Below are positions 45,984 through 55,055 of a DNA stretch of 64,000 nt, piece after piece (positions within the stretch are counted from its first letter, which is position 1; each line of letters starts with the position of its first letter). The translations under genes and the position numbers were made by a program. The notes under the pieces are model-generated. The model had not been told where the DNA came from. It did no database searches and saw only the letters and a program-made list of their open reading frames with translations. Where the stretch lies: contig CAVRFX010000022.1 in NCBI GenBank assembly GCA_963720645.1, positions 62,001 through 126,000 on the forward strand. The letters run 5' to 3'. This DNA comes from RYN-230 sp963720645 (lineage in GTDB: Bacteria; Actinomycetota; Actinomycetes; Streptosporangiales; Streptosporangiaceae).

Positions 45984-46682
45984 GTGTCCCAGCCACGGCC
46001 CGACGCCTCCTGGCCCCGGGAACGGCCAGGACCACACCGCTCCGGCTCCTCCCGCGGGACGGCCAACCCCTGGTCGCCGGGGCCGCCTGACGTCCCTGAC
46101 GCGGGGCGACCCTGGGATGTGGGCGCGCCGCCTTCTGATGCCGACGGGGACTGGACGCCGGACGCCACGGAGCGGGGCCTGGCGGTAGAGCGGGACCGCG
46201 CCGGGGAACGCGGCGCGGTCGCCCTGACCGGGCGGGGCGCAGTCGCGGGGATGCTCGCGGTATTCTTCTTCAGCCTGCTGGTCGCGAGCTGGCTCCAGTG
46301 GGGCGTGCTGGCCGGGGCGAGCTTCGTGATCGGCAGCGTGGCCGCGGCCTGGTACACCAAGCCACGGGATCTGCTGACCGCGGTGGTCAGCCCGCCGCTG
46401 CTCTTCCTCTGCGCGCTCATCTGCGTGAAGGCTCTCACCGCGAAGGGCAGCACGATCATCTCGACGGTGGAGGGGACGGCGCTGACCCTGGCCAACGTCG
46501 CACCCTGGCTGTTCGCGGGGGTCGCCGCGTATCTGATCGTGGCCTGGATCCGCGGACTCCCCCAGTCCATCGCCAGCCTGCGGCGGGATCTGCGGCCTGA
46601 TCTCACCCAGTCGCGGCTGGGGAGCCCGCGGGCTGCGGGCGGCCGCGGAGACTACCGGCCCGGCTCGCGACGCTATCGCTGA
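45984..46682 (+). CDS. DUF6542-like membrane protein
   Basis: GTG 45984 is preceded by GGGAGGGAGCACAGG. The 232-residue product has a disordered Pro/Arg/Ser-rich N-terminus (about 85 residues) and four hydrophobic segments (GMLAVFFFSLLVASWLQWG, FVIGSVAAAWYT, SPPLLFLCALICVKALT, PWLFAGVAAYLIVAWIRGLP). The WYTKPRDLLTAVVSPPLLF stretch is typical of actinobacterial DUF6542 proteins next to ispH. Function unknown. Convergent with ispH. Confidence 0.78.
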   Translation: MSQPRPDASWPRERPGPHRSGSSRGTANPWSPGPPDVPDAGRPWDVGAPPSDADGDWTPDATERGLAVERDRAGERGAVALTGRGAVAGMLAVFFFSLLVASWLQWGVLAGASFVIGSVAAAWYTKPRDLLTAVVSPPLLFLCALICVKALTAKGSTIISTVEGTALTLANVAPWLFAGVAAYLIVAWIRGLPQSIASLRRDLRPDLTQSRLGSPRAAGGRGDYRPGSRRYR

Positions 46683-46729
46683 CCGCGGACGCCCGGCCGG
46701 ACGTCACCGCGGGCGCGACCTCAGCGACC

Positions 46730-47683
46730 TCAGCGGGGAGCAGTACGCCGCAACTCCGGGGGCGGCGCGAACACGAGCCGCTCCTCGATGGCCTCGACTT
46801 CCTCGACGGCACCGAAGCCGCGTCCGGCCAGATACTCCAGCACGCCACTGACGAGGGCCTCGGGAACGGAGGCGCCGCTGGTCACTCCCACGGTGTGCAC
46901 CCCATCCAGCCAGGCCGGGTCGATCGCTGAAGCGTCCTCGACCAGGTAGGCCGCGGCAGCCCCAGCGTCCAGGGCCACCTCGACCAGGCGGACCGAGTTG
47001 GACGAGTTCGCGGACCCCACCACGACCACGAGGTCCGAGTCGGCAGCGATCTCCTTCACCGCGGACTGGCGGTTCTGGGTCGCGTAGCAGATGTCATCGC
47101 TGGGCGGATCGGCCAGCATCGGGAAGCGCTCACGCAGGGCGGCCACCGTCTGCAGCGTCTCATCCACGGACAGGGTGGTCTGCGACAGCCAGGCCACCCT
47201 GGCTGGGTCGCGGACCTGGATATCCGCGCCGCCTTCGGGCCCGTCCACCAGGTGAATGCGGCCCGGCGCCTCGCCCGTGGTGCCGACCACTTCCTCGTGG
47301 TTCTCATGGCCGATGAGCAGGATGTCGTAATCCTGGGCGGCGAACCGCTTGGCCTCGTTATGCACCTTGGTGACCAGCGGGCAGGTCGCGTCGATGGTCC
47401 GCAGACCGCGGCGCTTCGCTTCCTCGCGGACCTCAGGTGATATCCCGTGGGCGGAGAACACCACCACGGCCCCCTCGGGCACGCTGTCGGCTTCGTCCAC
47501 GAAGATCGCGCCGCGGGTCTCGAGCTCCCGGACCACGTGGGTGTTGTGCACGATCTGCTTACGCACGTAGACCGGGGCGCCGTAGCGTTCGAGGGCCGTC
47601 TCGACGGCCTGAACCGCCCGGTCAACCCCCGCGCAGTAACCGCGGGGCTTGGCGAGCAGTACGCGTCGGGTAGTCGCGGGCAT
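46730..47683 (-). CDS. ispH: 4-hydroxy-3-methylbut-2-enyl diphosphate reductase IspH
   Basis: A 317-residue enzyme with the three cluster cysteines in PRGYCAGVDRAVQAVE, TIDATCPLVTKVHNEAK and DICYATQNRQSAVKEI, and the HGISPEVREEAK and SANSSNSVRLVEVALD motifs. IspH makes IPP and DMAPP in the last step of the MEP pathway, using a [4Fe-4S] cluster. I start at ATG 47683 (MPATTRRVLLAKPRG) behind AGGGGAC; the frame is open to 48100 but that extension is implausible. Intact. Confidence 0.96.
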   Translation of the reverse strand: MPATTRRVLLAKPRGYCAGVDRAVQAVETALERYGAPVYVRKQIVHNTHVVRELETRGAIFVDEADSVPEGAVVVFSAHGISPEVREEAKRRGLRTIDATCPLVTKVHNEAKRFAAQDYDILLIGHENHEEVVGTTGEAPGRIHLVDGPEGGADIQVRDPARVAWLSQTTLSVDETLQTVAALRERFPMLADPPSDDICYATQNRQSAVKEIAADSDLVVVVGSANSSNSVRLVEVALDAGAAAAYLVEDASAIDPAWLDGVHTVGVTSGASVPEALVSGVLEYLAGRGFGAVEEVEAIEERLVFAPPPELRRTAPR

Positions 47684-47974
47684 GTCCCCTATGGTAGTTG
47701 AGCCCGCCGTGCCCCATGCCAGGGCGGCACCGGCATCGCACCCGGGAACCCCGCCTCCGCACCGGCTCGCTGCCGGTTCACCGATAGCCGTCGGGGAAGC
47801 ACCAATTGGCCCGGCAGCCGCCCGTGACAGTGTCATGCTCGATCTGATACGACTGTGCCTGTCACGGACCCACGCTGCGCCGCCAGGGGTCGGAACGTCC
47901 GGAATGCAGGCGCCGTGGGTCGCGCGGGCCCCGGAGCCCGATACGCCGGGACATACCCGAGGAGAACGATCAAG

Positions 47975-49103
47975 ATGCCTTTGCCGCAGGTCAATGACCG
48001 CCTCAAGGAGATCCCTGCGCAGGCGTTGCGGACGCTGTTCGCCTCCGTCGGCCAGCTCCTGCTGGCCGCGGACCGGCTCCGGGCGCGGGCCGCGGAGCAA
48101 CTCTCGGGTGACGGCGAGGCCACGGACGCCGCGTCGGCCCAGCAGGCCCGGCCCGCACAGAAGGCCCGGCCCGCACAGCAGCCCCGGCCCGCACAGAAGG
48201 CCCGGCCCGCACAGAAGGCCCGGCCCGCACAGCAGCCCCGGCCCGCACAGAAGGCCCGGCCCGCACAGCAGCCCCCGGCCCAGGCATCCCCGGCGAAGCC
48301 CGCCCAGGACGCCGGGACCGCGCGGTGGCGGTCTCTGGACAAGACGGGCAACGTCAGGCTGCTCAACGGGGACGAGGAGCAGGATGACGAGGGGCTTTCC
48401 CCGGCCTCTGCCGTGGCAGGTGCCCCGGACCCGGCAGCGTCGTCCCAGCAGCCATCCGCCGCCTCAGCCCCCGCCGCCCCCGAGCCCCCCGCTCCGGAGC
48501 CGGTCACCCCGGCTCCCGCAGAGCCCATCGCCCCTGCTGCCGGGTACACGCCCACCGAGCCTGTCCCAGCCGTGCCCGCCGAAGCCGCAGCGCCCGCCGA
48601 ACCCGCGGCGCCCGCCGAACCCGCGGCGCCCGCCGAGCCTGCGCTGGCCGCGGCGCCCGCCGAGGAGGCCCTGCCCGCGCCGGCCGCGGCGGAGGCCCTG
48701 CCCCCGGCACCGGCTCAGCCCGCCGTGTCCGCGGCGCCCGCCGAGCCTGCCCTTCCAGCCGCACCAGCCGAGCCCGTCCTCACCCCGGCACCGGCCGAGC
48801 CCGTCCTCCCGGCCGGCCGAGCCCGCCTGCCCGCTGCCGCAGCCCGCCGTGTCCGCGGCGCCCGCCGAGCGCGTCCTTACCCCCGCACCAGCCGAGCCCG
48901 CCACCCAGTCCGCCCCGGCCGGGGAGATCCTGCCTGTTCCCAACTACGACCAGCTTTCGGTGGCTTCCCTGCGGGCGCGGTTGCGCGTGCTCGATGCCAC
49001 TCAGGTGCACGTCCTGCTCGACTACGAGAAGGCACATGAGGGCCGGCCAGCGGTGGTCACCATGTTCGAGCGCCGTCTCGCCAAGCTGAGCGACGGCAGC
49101 TGA
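47975..49103 (+). CDS. Lipid droplet-associated-like protein with repeat-rich centre, frameshifted
   Basis: ATG 47975 follows GAGGAG and starts MPLPQVNDRLKEIPAQALRT, a short amphipathic N-terminus as in the actinobacterial lipid-droplet-associated proteins encoded beside ispH/xseA. A long Ala/Pro region follows, first with RPAQ repeats, then AEPAAP-type repeats. Near 48,815 the frame slips; the restored C-terminal segment NYDQLSVASLRARLRVLDAT, QVHVLLDYEKAHEGRPAVV and TMFERRLAKL is a conserved helical domain. Corrected length is about 376 residues. The family role (surface of lipid inclusions) is from homologues and weakly supported. Divergent from ispH across 291 bases with no other gene. Confidence 0.72.
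48146..48271 (+). repeat. Seven 18-bp repeats encoding (A/P)RPAQ(K/Q)
   Basis: Seven head-to-tail copies of GCCCGGCCCGCACAGAAG and near variants, encoding ARPAQK, ARPAQQ or PRPAQK. The unit keeps frame and yields a basic Pro/Ala/Gln-rich linker reminiscent of DNA- or polymer-binding tails. Confidence 0.93.
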
Positions 49104-49143
49104 GACCGGCCGCCGCCGGCAGAATCCGCCGCAGCCAGCCGCC

Positions 49144-50349
49144 ATGGCGCTCGACACATCACCCGAGGCACCGGTCCCGGTCCGCACCATCCTCAGGCTG
49201 ACCAGCGAGTGGATCGGCCGCCTCGGCCGGGTCTGGGTCGAAGGGCAGATCGCCGAGCTCACCCGGCGCGGCAACACTGTCTTCCTGACCCTGCGTGACC
49301 CGGTCGCGGCGGTCTCCGTTCGGGTGATCTGCCCCCGCACGGTGCTGGACGCGACCGACCCGCCGCCCGGGGAGGGAGCCCGCGTGCTGGTCTGGGCGAA
49401 ACCCGACTTCAACACCAATCGGGGCTCTTTCTCCCTGTCCGCTACCGAAATCCGCGCCGTCGGCATCGGCGAACTGCTCGCCCGGCTGGAACGGCTCCGC
49501 CGGGCCCTGGCCGCCGAAGGCCTATTCGCGGGCGCACGGAAACGGCCGCTTCCGTTCCTGCCCGGCAAGATCGGGCTGATCTGCGGACGTGACTCGGCGG
49601 CGGAAAAGGATGTGCTGCGCAATTCCGCCCATCGCTGGCCCGCAGTCCAATTCCGGGTCGAGCCGGTGGCCGTCCAGGGGCCGTATGCGGTCGGCGAGAT
49701 CGTCAACGCGCTGCACCGGCTGGACGCCGATCCGACGGTGGACGTGATCGTCATCGCCCGGGGCGGCGGCTCCATCGAGGACCTGCTGCCCTTCTCCGAC
49801 GAGACGCTGATCCGGGCCGTCGCGGCCGCGAAGTCCCCCGTGGTCAGCGCCATCGGTCACGAGCAGGACACCCCGCTGCTCGACCTGGTCGCAGACGTGC
49901 GGGCGTCCACCCCCACGGACGCCGCGCGGCGGGTCGTGCCTGACGTGAGCGAGCAACTGGCGCTCATCGCCCAGCTGCGCGGGCGGGCCCGCCGGTGCCT
50001 CACCGGCCGGATGGAACGGGAGACCGCATGGCTGGACGGCCTGCGGTCCCGGCCCGCGCTCGCCTCACCGGTCCGCGAGATCGAGCGGCGCCAGGAACTG
50101 ATCACCGGGCTCACCGAGCGGGCCCGGCGGCGGCTGTCCGCCACCCTGGACCGCGCCGGGGACGACGTGTCCCATGTGCGGGCCCGGCTGCTGGCCCTCT
50201 CCCCCGCCACCACGCTGCGCCGCGGCTACGCCATCGTGCAGCGTCCCGACGGGAGCGTGGTGCGCGCGGCCGCGGACGTGCCGCCCGGGGAACGGCTCAC
50301 GCTGCGGTTCGCCGACGACCAGCTCACCGCGGTCGCCGACGACACGTAA
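49144..50349 (+). CDS. xseA: Exodeoxyribonuclease VII large subunit
   Basis: A 401-residue protein: N-terminal OB-fold (VRTILRLTSEWIGRLGRVWV, VEGQIAELTRRGNTVFLTLR), then the catalytic core with GLICGRDSAAEKDVL, VIVIARGGGSIEDLLPFSDE and SAIGHEQDTPLLDLVADVRA, and a C-terminal coiled region. With XseB it degrades single-stranded DNA from both ends. ATG 49144 starts 40 bases after the preceding gene. Unlike the common xseA-xseB arrangement, xseB is 2.4 kb away and on the other strand. Confidence 0.96.
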   Translation: MALDTSPEAPVPVRTILRLTSEWIGRLGRVWVEGQIAELTRRGNTVFLTLRDPVAAVSVRVICPRTVLDATDPPPGEGARVLVWAKPDFNTNRGSFSLSATEIRAVGIGELLARLERLRRALAAEGLFAGARKRPLPFLPGKIGLICGRDSAAEKDVLRNSAHRWPAVQFRVEPVAVQGPYAVGEIVNALHRLDADPTVDVIVIARGGGSIEDLLPFSDETLIRAVAAAKSPVVSAIGHEQDTPLLDLVADVRASTPTDAARRVVPDVSEQLALIAQLRGRARRCLTGRMERETAWLDGLRSRPALASPVREIERRQELITGLTERARRRLSATLDRAGDDVSHVRARLLALSPATTLRRGYAIVQRPDGSVVRAAADVPPGERLTLRFADDQLTAVADDT

Positions 50350-50532
50350 CCGCCCCTAGGCCCTGGGGACGCGGGCCCATTGACCTCGGGCCCCAATGGC
50401 GGGCCGCCTGGCGAGGTCGAGGAAGTCCGCGAGGATAGCGTCGGCGGACTTATTACCTGCCACGGTGTTTCTTCCCCCATTGAACGGGCGAGAACTCTGA
50501 ACATTGCTGTGAGCCGGGGGGGAAACAGCACC

Positions 50533-52470
50533 GTGACGACCCACGCCTTGAAAGGCGCGGCATCCGATCAGGCCACGACTCGGCGGCCTGGGCTGGATGG
50601 CCTGCGCGCTCTGGCCGTTATTGCCGTTATCGCTTTTCATGAGCAGTTGTCCGCATTTTCCGGGGGGTTCCTCGGGGTTGACGTGTTCTTCGTGCTCAGC
50701 GGATACCTGATCACCGACCTGCTGGTGGCCCGGTGGGACCGGCACGGCCGGCTGGACCTGGGCGACTTCTGGGCCCGGCGGGCACGGCGGCTGCTGCCCG
50801 CCCTGGCCGTCCTGCTCGTGGCGGTGACCGCCGCCACGGCCGTCGTCGAGCCGGCCCAGCTGGCCACGCTGCGCTCGGCCCTGCTCGCCGCCGTCACCTA
50901 CTCCAGCAACTGGTGGCAGGCGCTGGCCCACCACTCTTATTTCGCCCAGTTCGGGCCGCCGCCCCCGCTCCAGCACCTGTGGTCGCTCGCCATCGAGGAG
51001 CAGTTCTACCTGGTATGGCCGCTGCTCCTGATCGTGATCCTGAAGACCTGCCGGTCCGGGCGCCTCCGGGCCGGCCTCGCGTGGCTCGGCGCGGCCCTGT
51101 CCGCCCTGGCCATGGCCTTGGTCTATGTGCCCGGCGCCGACCCATCCCGGGTCTACTACGGCACCGACACGCACGCGTCGGCGCTGTTCATCGGCTCGGC
51201 GCTGGCGCTGAGCTGGCCGTTGCGGCGGCTGCAGGCGCTCAGCCACGACAGCACCCGGATCCCCGACGCACTCGGCCTGGCCGGGATCGCCGTGCTGGCC
51301 TGGGCACTGGGCCATTTCGATGGCACCGACCGGGTGCTCTACCCGGCCGGGCTGGTGGCCGCCGCGCTGGCAGCCGGCGCCGTGGTGCTGGCCGCGGCGA
51401 GCCCCGGCCTGGTCAGCTGGGCACTCGGCCGGTCCGCGCTGCGCTGGATCGGGGTCCGGTCCTACGGGATCTACCTGTGGCACTGGCCGGTCATCGCCCT
51501 GGCCGCCGCGGCGTTCCCGCAGCTGCGGCTGGCGGCCTGGATCTGGCTGCCCGAGATCGCACTCTCGGCCGGTATCGCCGCCGTGTCCTGGCGGTGGGTG
51601 GAGGAGCCCATCATCCGCGACGGGTTCCGGGCCACAGTCCGGGCCAGAGCCCGGATGGTCACCGGATCCCTGGCCGGGGCGCACCGCTCACCCATCCGGG
51701 CCGTTCCCGCGCTCGCCCTGGTGGGAGCCGTGGCCGTGGCAGGCGCCGCCGGCTACGGGGTGGTGCACGCCCGCGCCTCCTCCGGGCTGGCCGAGCAGAT
51801 CAGCGAGGGGGTCACGGTGAGCCAGCAGGACCCGGCCGGCAGCCGGATCCCGCCGGCCAGCCCGGCGGCCAGCCTCCTGGCGCCCCCGGCCGCGACCACC
51901 GCCGCGGCCGTCCCGGCCCGGGTCACCGGCTCCAGCGTCTTCGCGGTCGGGGACTCGGTCATGCTCGCTTCGGCGGTCCAGCTCGCCGCCGCGCTGCCCG
52001 GTATCTCCATCGACGCCCAGGTCAGCCGCCAGGTCAGCGCGGGCCTGTCGATCGTGCGGCACCTCGCGGCCTCCGGGAGGCTCCGCCGGGTGGTGGTGTT
52101 CGCGCTCGGCACCAACGGGGAGTTCACCACCCAGCAGATGCGCCAGCTGGTCCGTGCGGTCGGCCCGCACCGTGACCTGGTTCTGGTCAACACCTACGAG
52201 GCACGGCCCTGGGAGGCGGGCGTGAACCGGGTCATCGCCGCCGCCGCCCGCCGCTACGCCGGCGTGGTCACGGCCAACTGGTTCGCGGCCATCCAGCACC
52301 GGACCGGGCTGCTATGGCCGGACGAGGTGCACCCGCAGCCCAGCGGGGCCCGGCTGTACGCGCGGACGGTCGCCGCGGCGGTCCGGGCCGCCTGGCGGGC
52401 GGGCGCCCCAGGCCAGGCCACGGCCCCGGCCCTGCCGCCCACCGCGCACCGCAGCGCCCCGCTCGGCTGA
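50533..52470 (+). CDS. Acyltransferase-3 / SGNH-hydrolase fusion (OafA/YrhL-like)
   Basis: About 645 residues from GTG 50533. The acyltransferase-3 domain shows PGLDGLRALAVIAVIAFHEQ, GGFLGVDVFFVLSGYLITDL, WARRARRLLPALAVLL, QHLWSLAIEEQFYLVWPLLL and RSYGIYLWHWPVI across about ten membrane segments. After a linker comes an SGNH domain with GDSVMLASA, VVFALGTNG and DEVHPQPSGARLYA. Such proteins O-acetylate wall or exported glycans outside the cell. The open frame extends upstream to 50380, so the start is uncertain. Inserted between xseA and xseB. Confidence 0.9.
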   Translation: MTTHALKGAASDQATTRRPGLDGLRALAVIAVIAFHEQLSAFSGGFLGVDVFFVLSGYLITDLLVARWDRHGRLDLGDFWARRARRLLPALAVLLVAVTAATAVVEPAQLATLRSALLAAVTYSSNWWQALAHHSYFAQFGPPPPLQHLWSLAIEEQFYLVWPLLLIVILKTCRSGRLRAGLAWLGAALSALAMALVYVPGADPSRVYYGTDTHASALFIGSALALSWPLRRLQALSHDSTRIPDALGLAGIAVLAWALGHFDGTDRVLYPAGLVAAALAAGAVVLAAASPGLVSWALGRSALRWIGVRSYGIYLWHWPVIALAAAAFPQLRLAAWIWLPEIALSAGIAAVSWRWVEEPIIRDGFRATVRARARMVTGSLAGAHRSPIRAVPALALVGAVAVAGAAGYGVVHARASSGLAEQISEGVTVSQQDPAGSRIPPASPAASLLAPPAATTAAAVPARVTGSSVFAVGDSVMLASAVQLAAALPGISIDAQVSRQVSAGLSIVRHLAASGRLRRVVVFALGTNGEFTTQQMRQLVRAVGPHRDLVLVNTYEARPWEAGVNRVIAAAARRYAGVVTANWFAAIQHRTGLLWPDEVHPQPSGARLYARTVAAAVRAAWRAGAPGQATAPALPPTAHRSAPLG

Positions 52471-52524
52471 CCAGCCCGCGGCAACCGCTGCGCCCGCGCT
52501 GCTCCCGCGGGCTGCTGGCGAGCC

Positions 52525-52572
52525 GTGATCAACCGATTGGTGTCGTGATAGCAACACCAATCGGTTGATCAC
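52525..52572. repeat. Perfect 19-bp inverted repeat (intergenic hairpin)
   Basis: GTGATCAACCGATTGGTGT is followed by a 10-base loop (CGTGATAGCA) and its exact complement. It lies between the convergent acyltransferase and xseB genes. Its base composition is far less GC-rich than the surroundings. It can act as a bidirectional terminator, yet the perfect arms and foreign composition also fit a dispersed palindromic element. DNA to 52,700 beyond it is a G/T-rich simple stretch (GGTGGGGCTGG-like). Confidence 0.85.
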
Positions 52573-52751
52573 GAAGCTGGTGTGCGGCGTGGCGTGGGGC
52601 TGGTGGGGCGCTGGTGGGCTGGTGGGGTTATGGGGGCTGCAGGGGTGATACCCGGGACCTCGGGCCGACCTGACGAGAGCCGGGCCGGGTGAGCACGAGG
52701 GAGCCGGGCGCGGGGAGGGAGCCGGGGGGACGGTTTTCGTTGCGGAGATTT

Positions 52752-53036
52752 TTAAAACGGTGCGTCCGGATCGGCGGACTCCGGTGCGCGCGCCGTCATC
52801 GCCGCGGCGAGGCGGGCGCGGGCGCCCTCCAGCCACTGCTCGCAGACGGCCGCCAGCCGCTCACCGCGTTCCCACAGGTCCAGGGACTGCTCCAGGGACA
52901 GGCCGCCACCCTCCAGGCGGCGGACCACCTCGGTGAGCTGATCACGGGCCTGCTCGTAGCTGAGCGTGGCCGACGGGCCGTCGTCCCCGGCTGGCTGCGC
53001 TCCGCCGTTCCCGGTCGGCTCTGCCTCCGCGCTCAC
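52752..53036 (-). CDS. xseB: Exodeoxyribonuclease VII small subunit
   Basis: A 94-residue protein with the XseB helical core: LSYEQARDQLTEVVRRLEGG, GLSLEQSLDLWERGERLAAV and CEQWLEGARARL. It partners XseA. The Ala/Gly-rich first 25 residues are extra. It starts 4 bases after the TetR stop on the same strand, so the two form an operon, an odd pairing for a core nuclease subunit. Confidence 0.94.
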   Translation of the reverse strand: MSAEAEPTGNGGAQPAGDDGPSATLSYEQARDQLTEVVRRLEGGGLSLEQSLDLWERGERLAAVCEQWLEGARARLAAAMTARAPESADPDAPF

Positions 53037-53040
53037 AGGC

Positions 53041-53673
53041 TCAACGTAGCCGGCTGGTCACGCCCGGGACCCCGGGACCGACCCGTGACAGCACATCGAG
53101 AACGTCATCGGCCAGCCGCCGGGCGTGGGCGGCGTCGTCGTCCAGGGACACCTCGGCCATGGCGAGCATGAGGGCCCCGGTCATCACGACCGCCACCGCC
53201 TCATCCATCGGCTCGGCGCTGCGGGCGAAGAAGTCAGCGTTCCGGCCGGCCCACTCGCGCAGCCGCTGGCGCATGACCAGGTCGAACCCGGGCGGGGCGT
53301 CCCCCGAGACGAACAGCCGGGACAGTTCCCGGTCCGCCAGGCAGCCGTCGAGATAGGCCCGGGCCGCCGCCAGGAACAGCTGCCGCGGCTCGTGCACGTG
53401 GTCCTCACGCGCGCCGCGGGCCGCCTGGCGGGCCCGCCAGGCCTGACCCTGGTGGAACTCCTCGAACAGCGTGACGTACAGGTCGGCCTTGCCGGTGAAG
53501 TGGTGATAGAGGCTGCCGACGCTGGCACCGGCCCGGGCGACTATCTCGGTGACCCCGGCCTGCGCGTACCCCGCCGAGACGAACACCTCGCGGGCGGCGG
53601 CCAGCAAGGCCGCCCTGGTGGCCGCGCCGCGATCGGCGGGCCGCACTGTAGGCTGCGGAGCATCTGTTGTCAT
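53041..53673 (-). CDS. TetR-family transcriptional regulator
   Basis: From ATG 53673, 210 residues with an N-terminal helix-turn-helix: ATRAALLAAAREVFVSAGYA, VTEIVARAGASVGSLYHHFT, GKADLYVTLFEEF. The ligand domain is not recognisable to a subfamily. A longer frame to 53769 adds a repeat-derived head (GEPNRGEPNR) and is unlikely. The 224 bases between it and glpX contain two direct copies of CGGTTGGGCTCCCCA; a classical TetR palindrome was not found. Confidence 0.9.
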   Translation of the reverse strand: MTTDAPQPTVRPADRGAATRAALLAAAREVFVSAGYAQAGVTEIVARAGASVGSLYHHFTGKADLYVTLFEEFHQGQAWRARQAARGAREDHVHEPRQLFLAAARAYLDGCLADRELSRLFVSGDAPPGFDLVMRQRLREWAGRNADFFARSAEPMDEAVAVVMTGALMLAMAEVSLDDDAAHARRLADDVLDVLSRVGPGVPGVTSRLR

Positions 53674-53897
53674 ACGCCTGTCACCGCCTGCGCAGTGCTC
53701 CCGACGGTTGGGCTCCCCACGGTTGGGCTCCCCACGTGTGGCGCCAGGGTGTGCCGCCCTAGGCGACAAGGTTACGCCCGCCCGTCAGGTGCCGGGCATG
53801 ACGGCATGGCCTCATCGGGGGGCAGGGTCCATTCTGGGAACACGTCCCCACCGGGCAGACAGGGAAGCACGGCCACACAGGGAAGGCGGTCTCTGCG

Positions 53898-54947
53898 ATG
53901 ACCGAGAACCAGACAGCGGCCCAGGACCCCACCGACCTGGTCGCCCAGGTCGAGCGGCACGCGCCGGACCGGAACCTGGCCCTGGAACTGGCCAGGGTCA
54001 CCGAGGCGGGGGCGATGGCGGCGGCCCGCTGGGTCGGCCGCGGCGACAAGAACGGCGCCGACGGCGCGGCCGTGCACGCGATGCGGGCCCTGATCAGCAC
54101 GGTGTCGATGAACGGCGTGGTCGTCATCGGCGAGGGCGAGAAAGACCAGGCGCCCATGCTCTACAACGGCGAGCAGGTCGGTGACGGCACGGGCCCCGCC
54201 TGCGACGTGGCCGTGGACCCGATCGACGGCACCCGGCTGACCGCCAACGGCATGCCGAACGCGATCTCCGTGCTGGCGGTCAGCGCGCGCGGCTCCATGT
54301 ACGACCCCTCCGCCGTGTTCTACATGTCCAAGCTGGTCACCGGCCCGGCCGCGGCCGACGTGGTCGACATCGAGGCCCCGGCCGCGCACAACGTCGCCGC
54401 CGTGGCCCGGGCCAAGGGCTGCTCCTCCTCGGACGTCACCGTGGTCATCCTGGACCGGCCACGGCACGAGCGGCTCATCGCCGAGGTCCGGGAGGCCGGA
54501 GCCCGGATCAAGCTGATCACCGACGGCGACGTGGCCGGCGCGATCATGGCGGCACGTGACGGCACCGGCGTCGACCTGCTGCTCGGGGTGGGCGGCACGC
54601 CGGAAGGAATCATCACCGCCTGCGCCATCAAGTGCCTGGGCGGCGTCATCCAGGCCCGGCTCGCGCCGCGGGACGAGGCCGAGCGCGACAAGGCCCTCGC
54701 GGCCGGCCACGACCTCAGCCACGTGCTGACCACTGACGACCTGGTCACGTCGGAGGACGCGTTCTTCGCGGCCACCGGGATCACCGACGGCGAGCTGATG
54801 GCCGGCGTCCGGTACCGGGCCGGCGGCGCCGCCACCCACTCACTCGTCATGCGGGCCCGGTCCGGCACCATCCGCAACATCCACAGTGAGCACCAGCTCT
54901 GGAAGCTGCGTGCGTACAGCTCCATTAACTTCGATAGTCCAAACTGA
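53898..54947 (+). CDS. glpX: Class II fructose-1,6-bisphosphatase GlpX
   Basis: A 349-residue enzyme with the family metal and substrate motifs: VVVIGEGEKDQAPMLYNGEQ, VAVDPIDGTRLTANGMPNAI, KLITDGDVAGAIMAARDGTG and VGGTPEGIITACAIKCLGG. It removes phosphate from fructose-1,6-bisphosphate in gluconeogenesis; many actinobacteria rely on this type alone. Length and C-terminus (HQLWKLRAYSSINFD region) are typical. Intact. Confidence 0.96.
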   Translation: MTENQTAAQDPTDLVAQVERHAPDRNLALELARVTEAGAMAAARWVGRGDKNGADGAAVHAMRALISTVSMNGVVVIGEGEKDQAPMLYNGEQVGDGTGPACDVAVDPIDGTRLTANGMPNAISVLAVSARGSMYDPSAVFYMSKLVTGPAAADVVDIEAPAAHNVAAVARAKGCSSSDVTVVILDRPRHERLIAEVREAGARIKLITDGDVAGAIMAARDGTGVDLLLGVGGTPEGIITACAIKCLGGVIQARLAPRDEAERDKALAAGHDLSHVLTTDDLVTSEDAFFAATGITDGELMAGVRYRAGGAATHSLVMRARSGTIRNIHSEHQLWKLRAYSSINFDSPN

Positions 54948-55055
54948 CCGGCCGACTCCGGCCGCCCGGCCTGATCGATCTGCGCCCGGCGCCCAGAACG
55001 GGTACCGCGCTTACCCGCCCGGCTGGGCGTCAGCCCCGGAGGCCAGCGACGGAGG

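Noticed and set aside
47684..48100. N-terminal extension of IspH to 48,100
   Set aside because: Upstream residues are unrelated to IspH and overlap the divergent gene; ATG 47683 gives the standard start.
48146..48271. Regular 18-bp repeats considered as a CRISPR array
   Set aside because: No unique spacers; repeats are contiguous and translated in frame.
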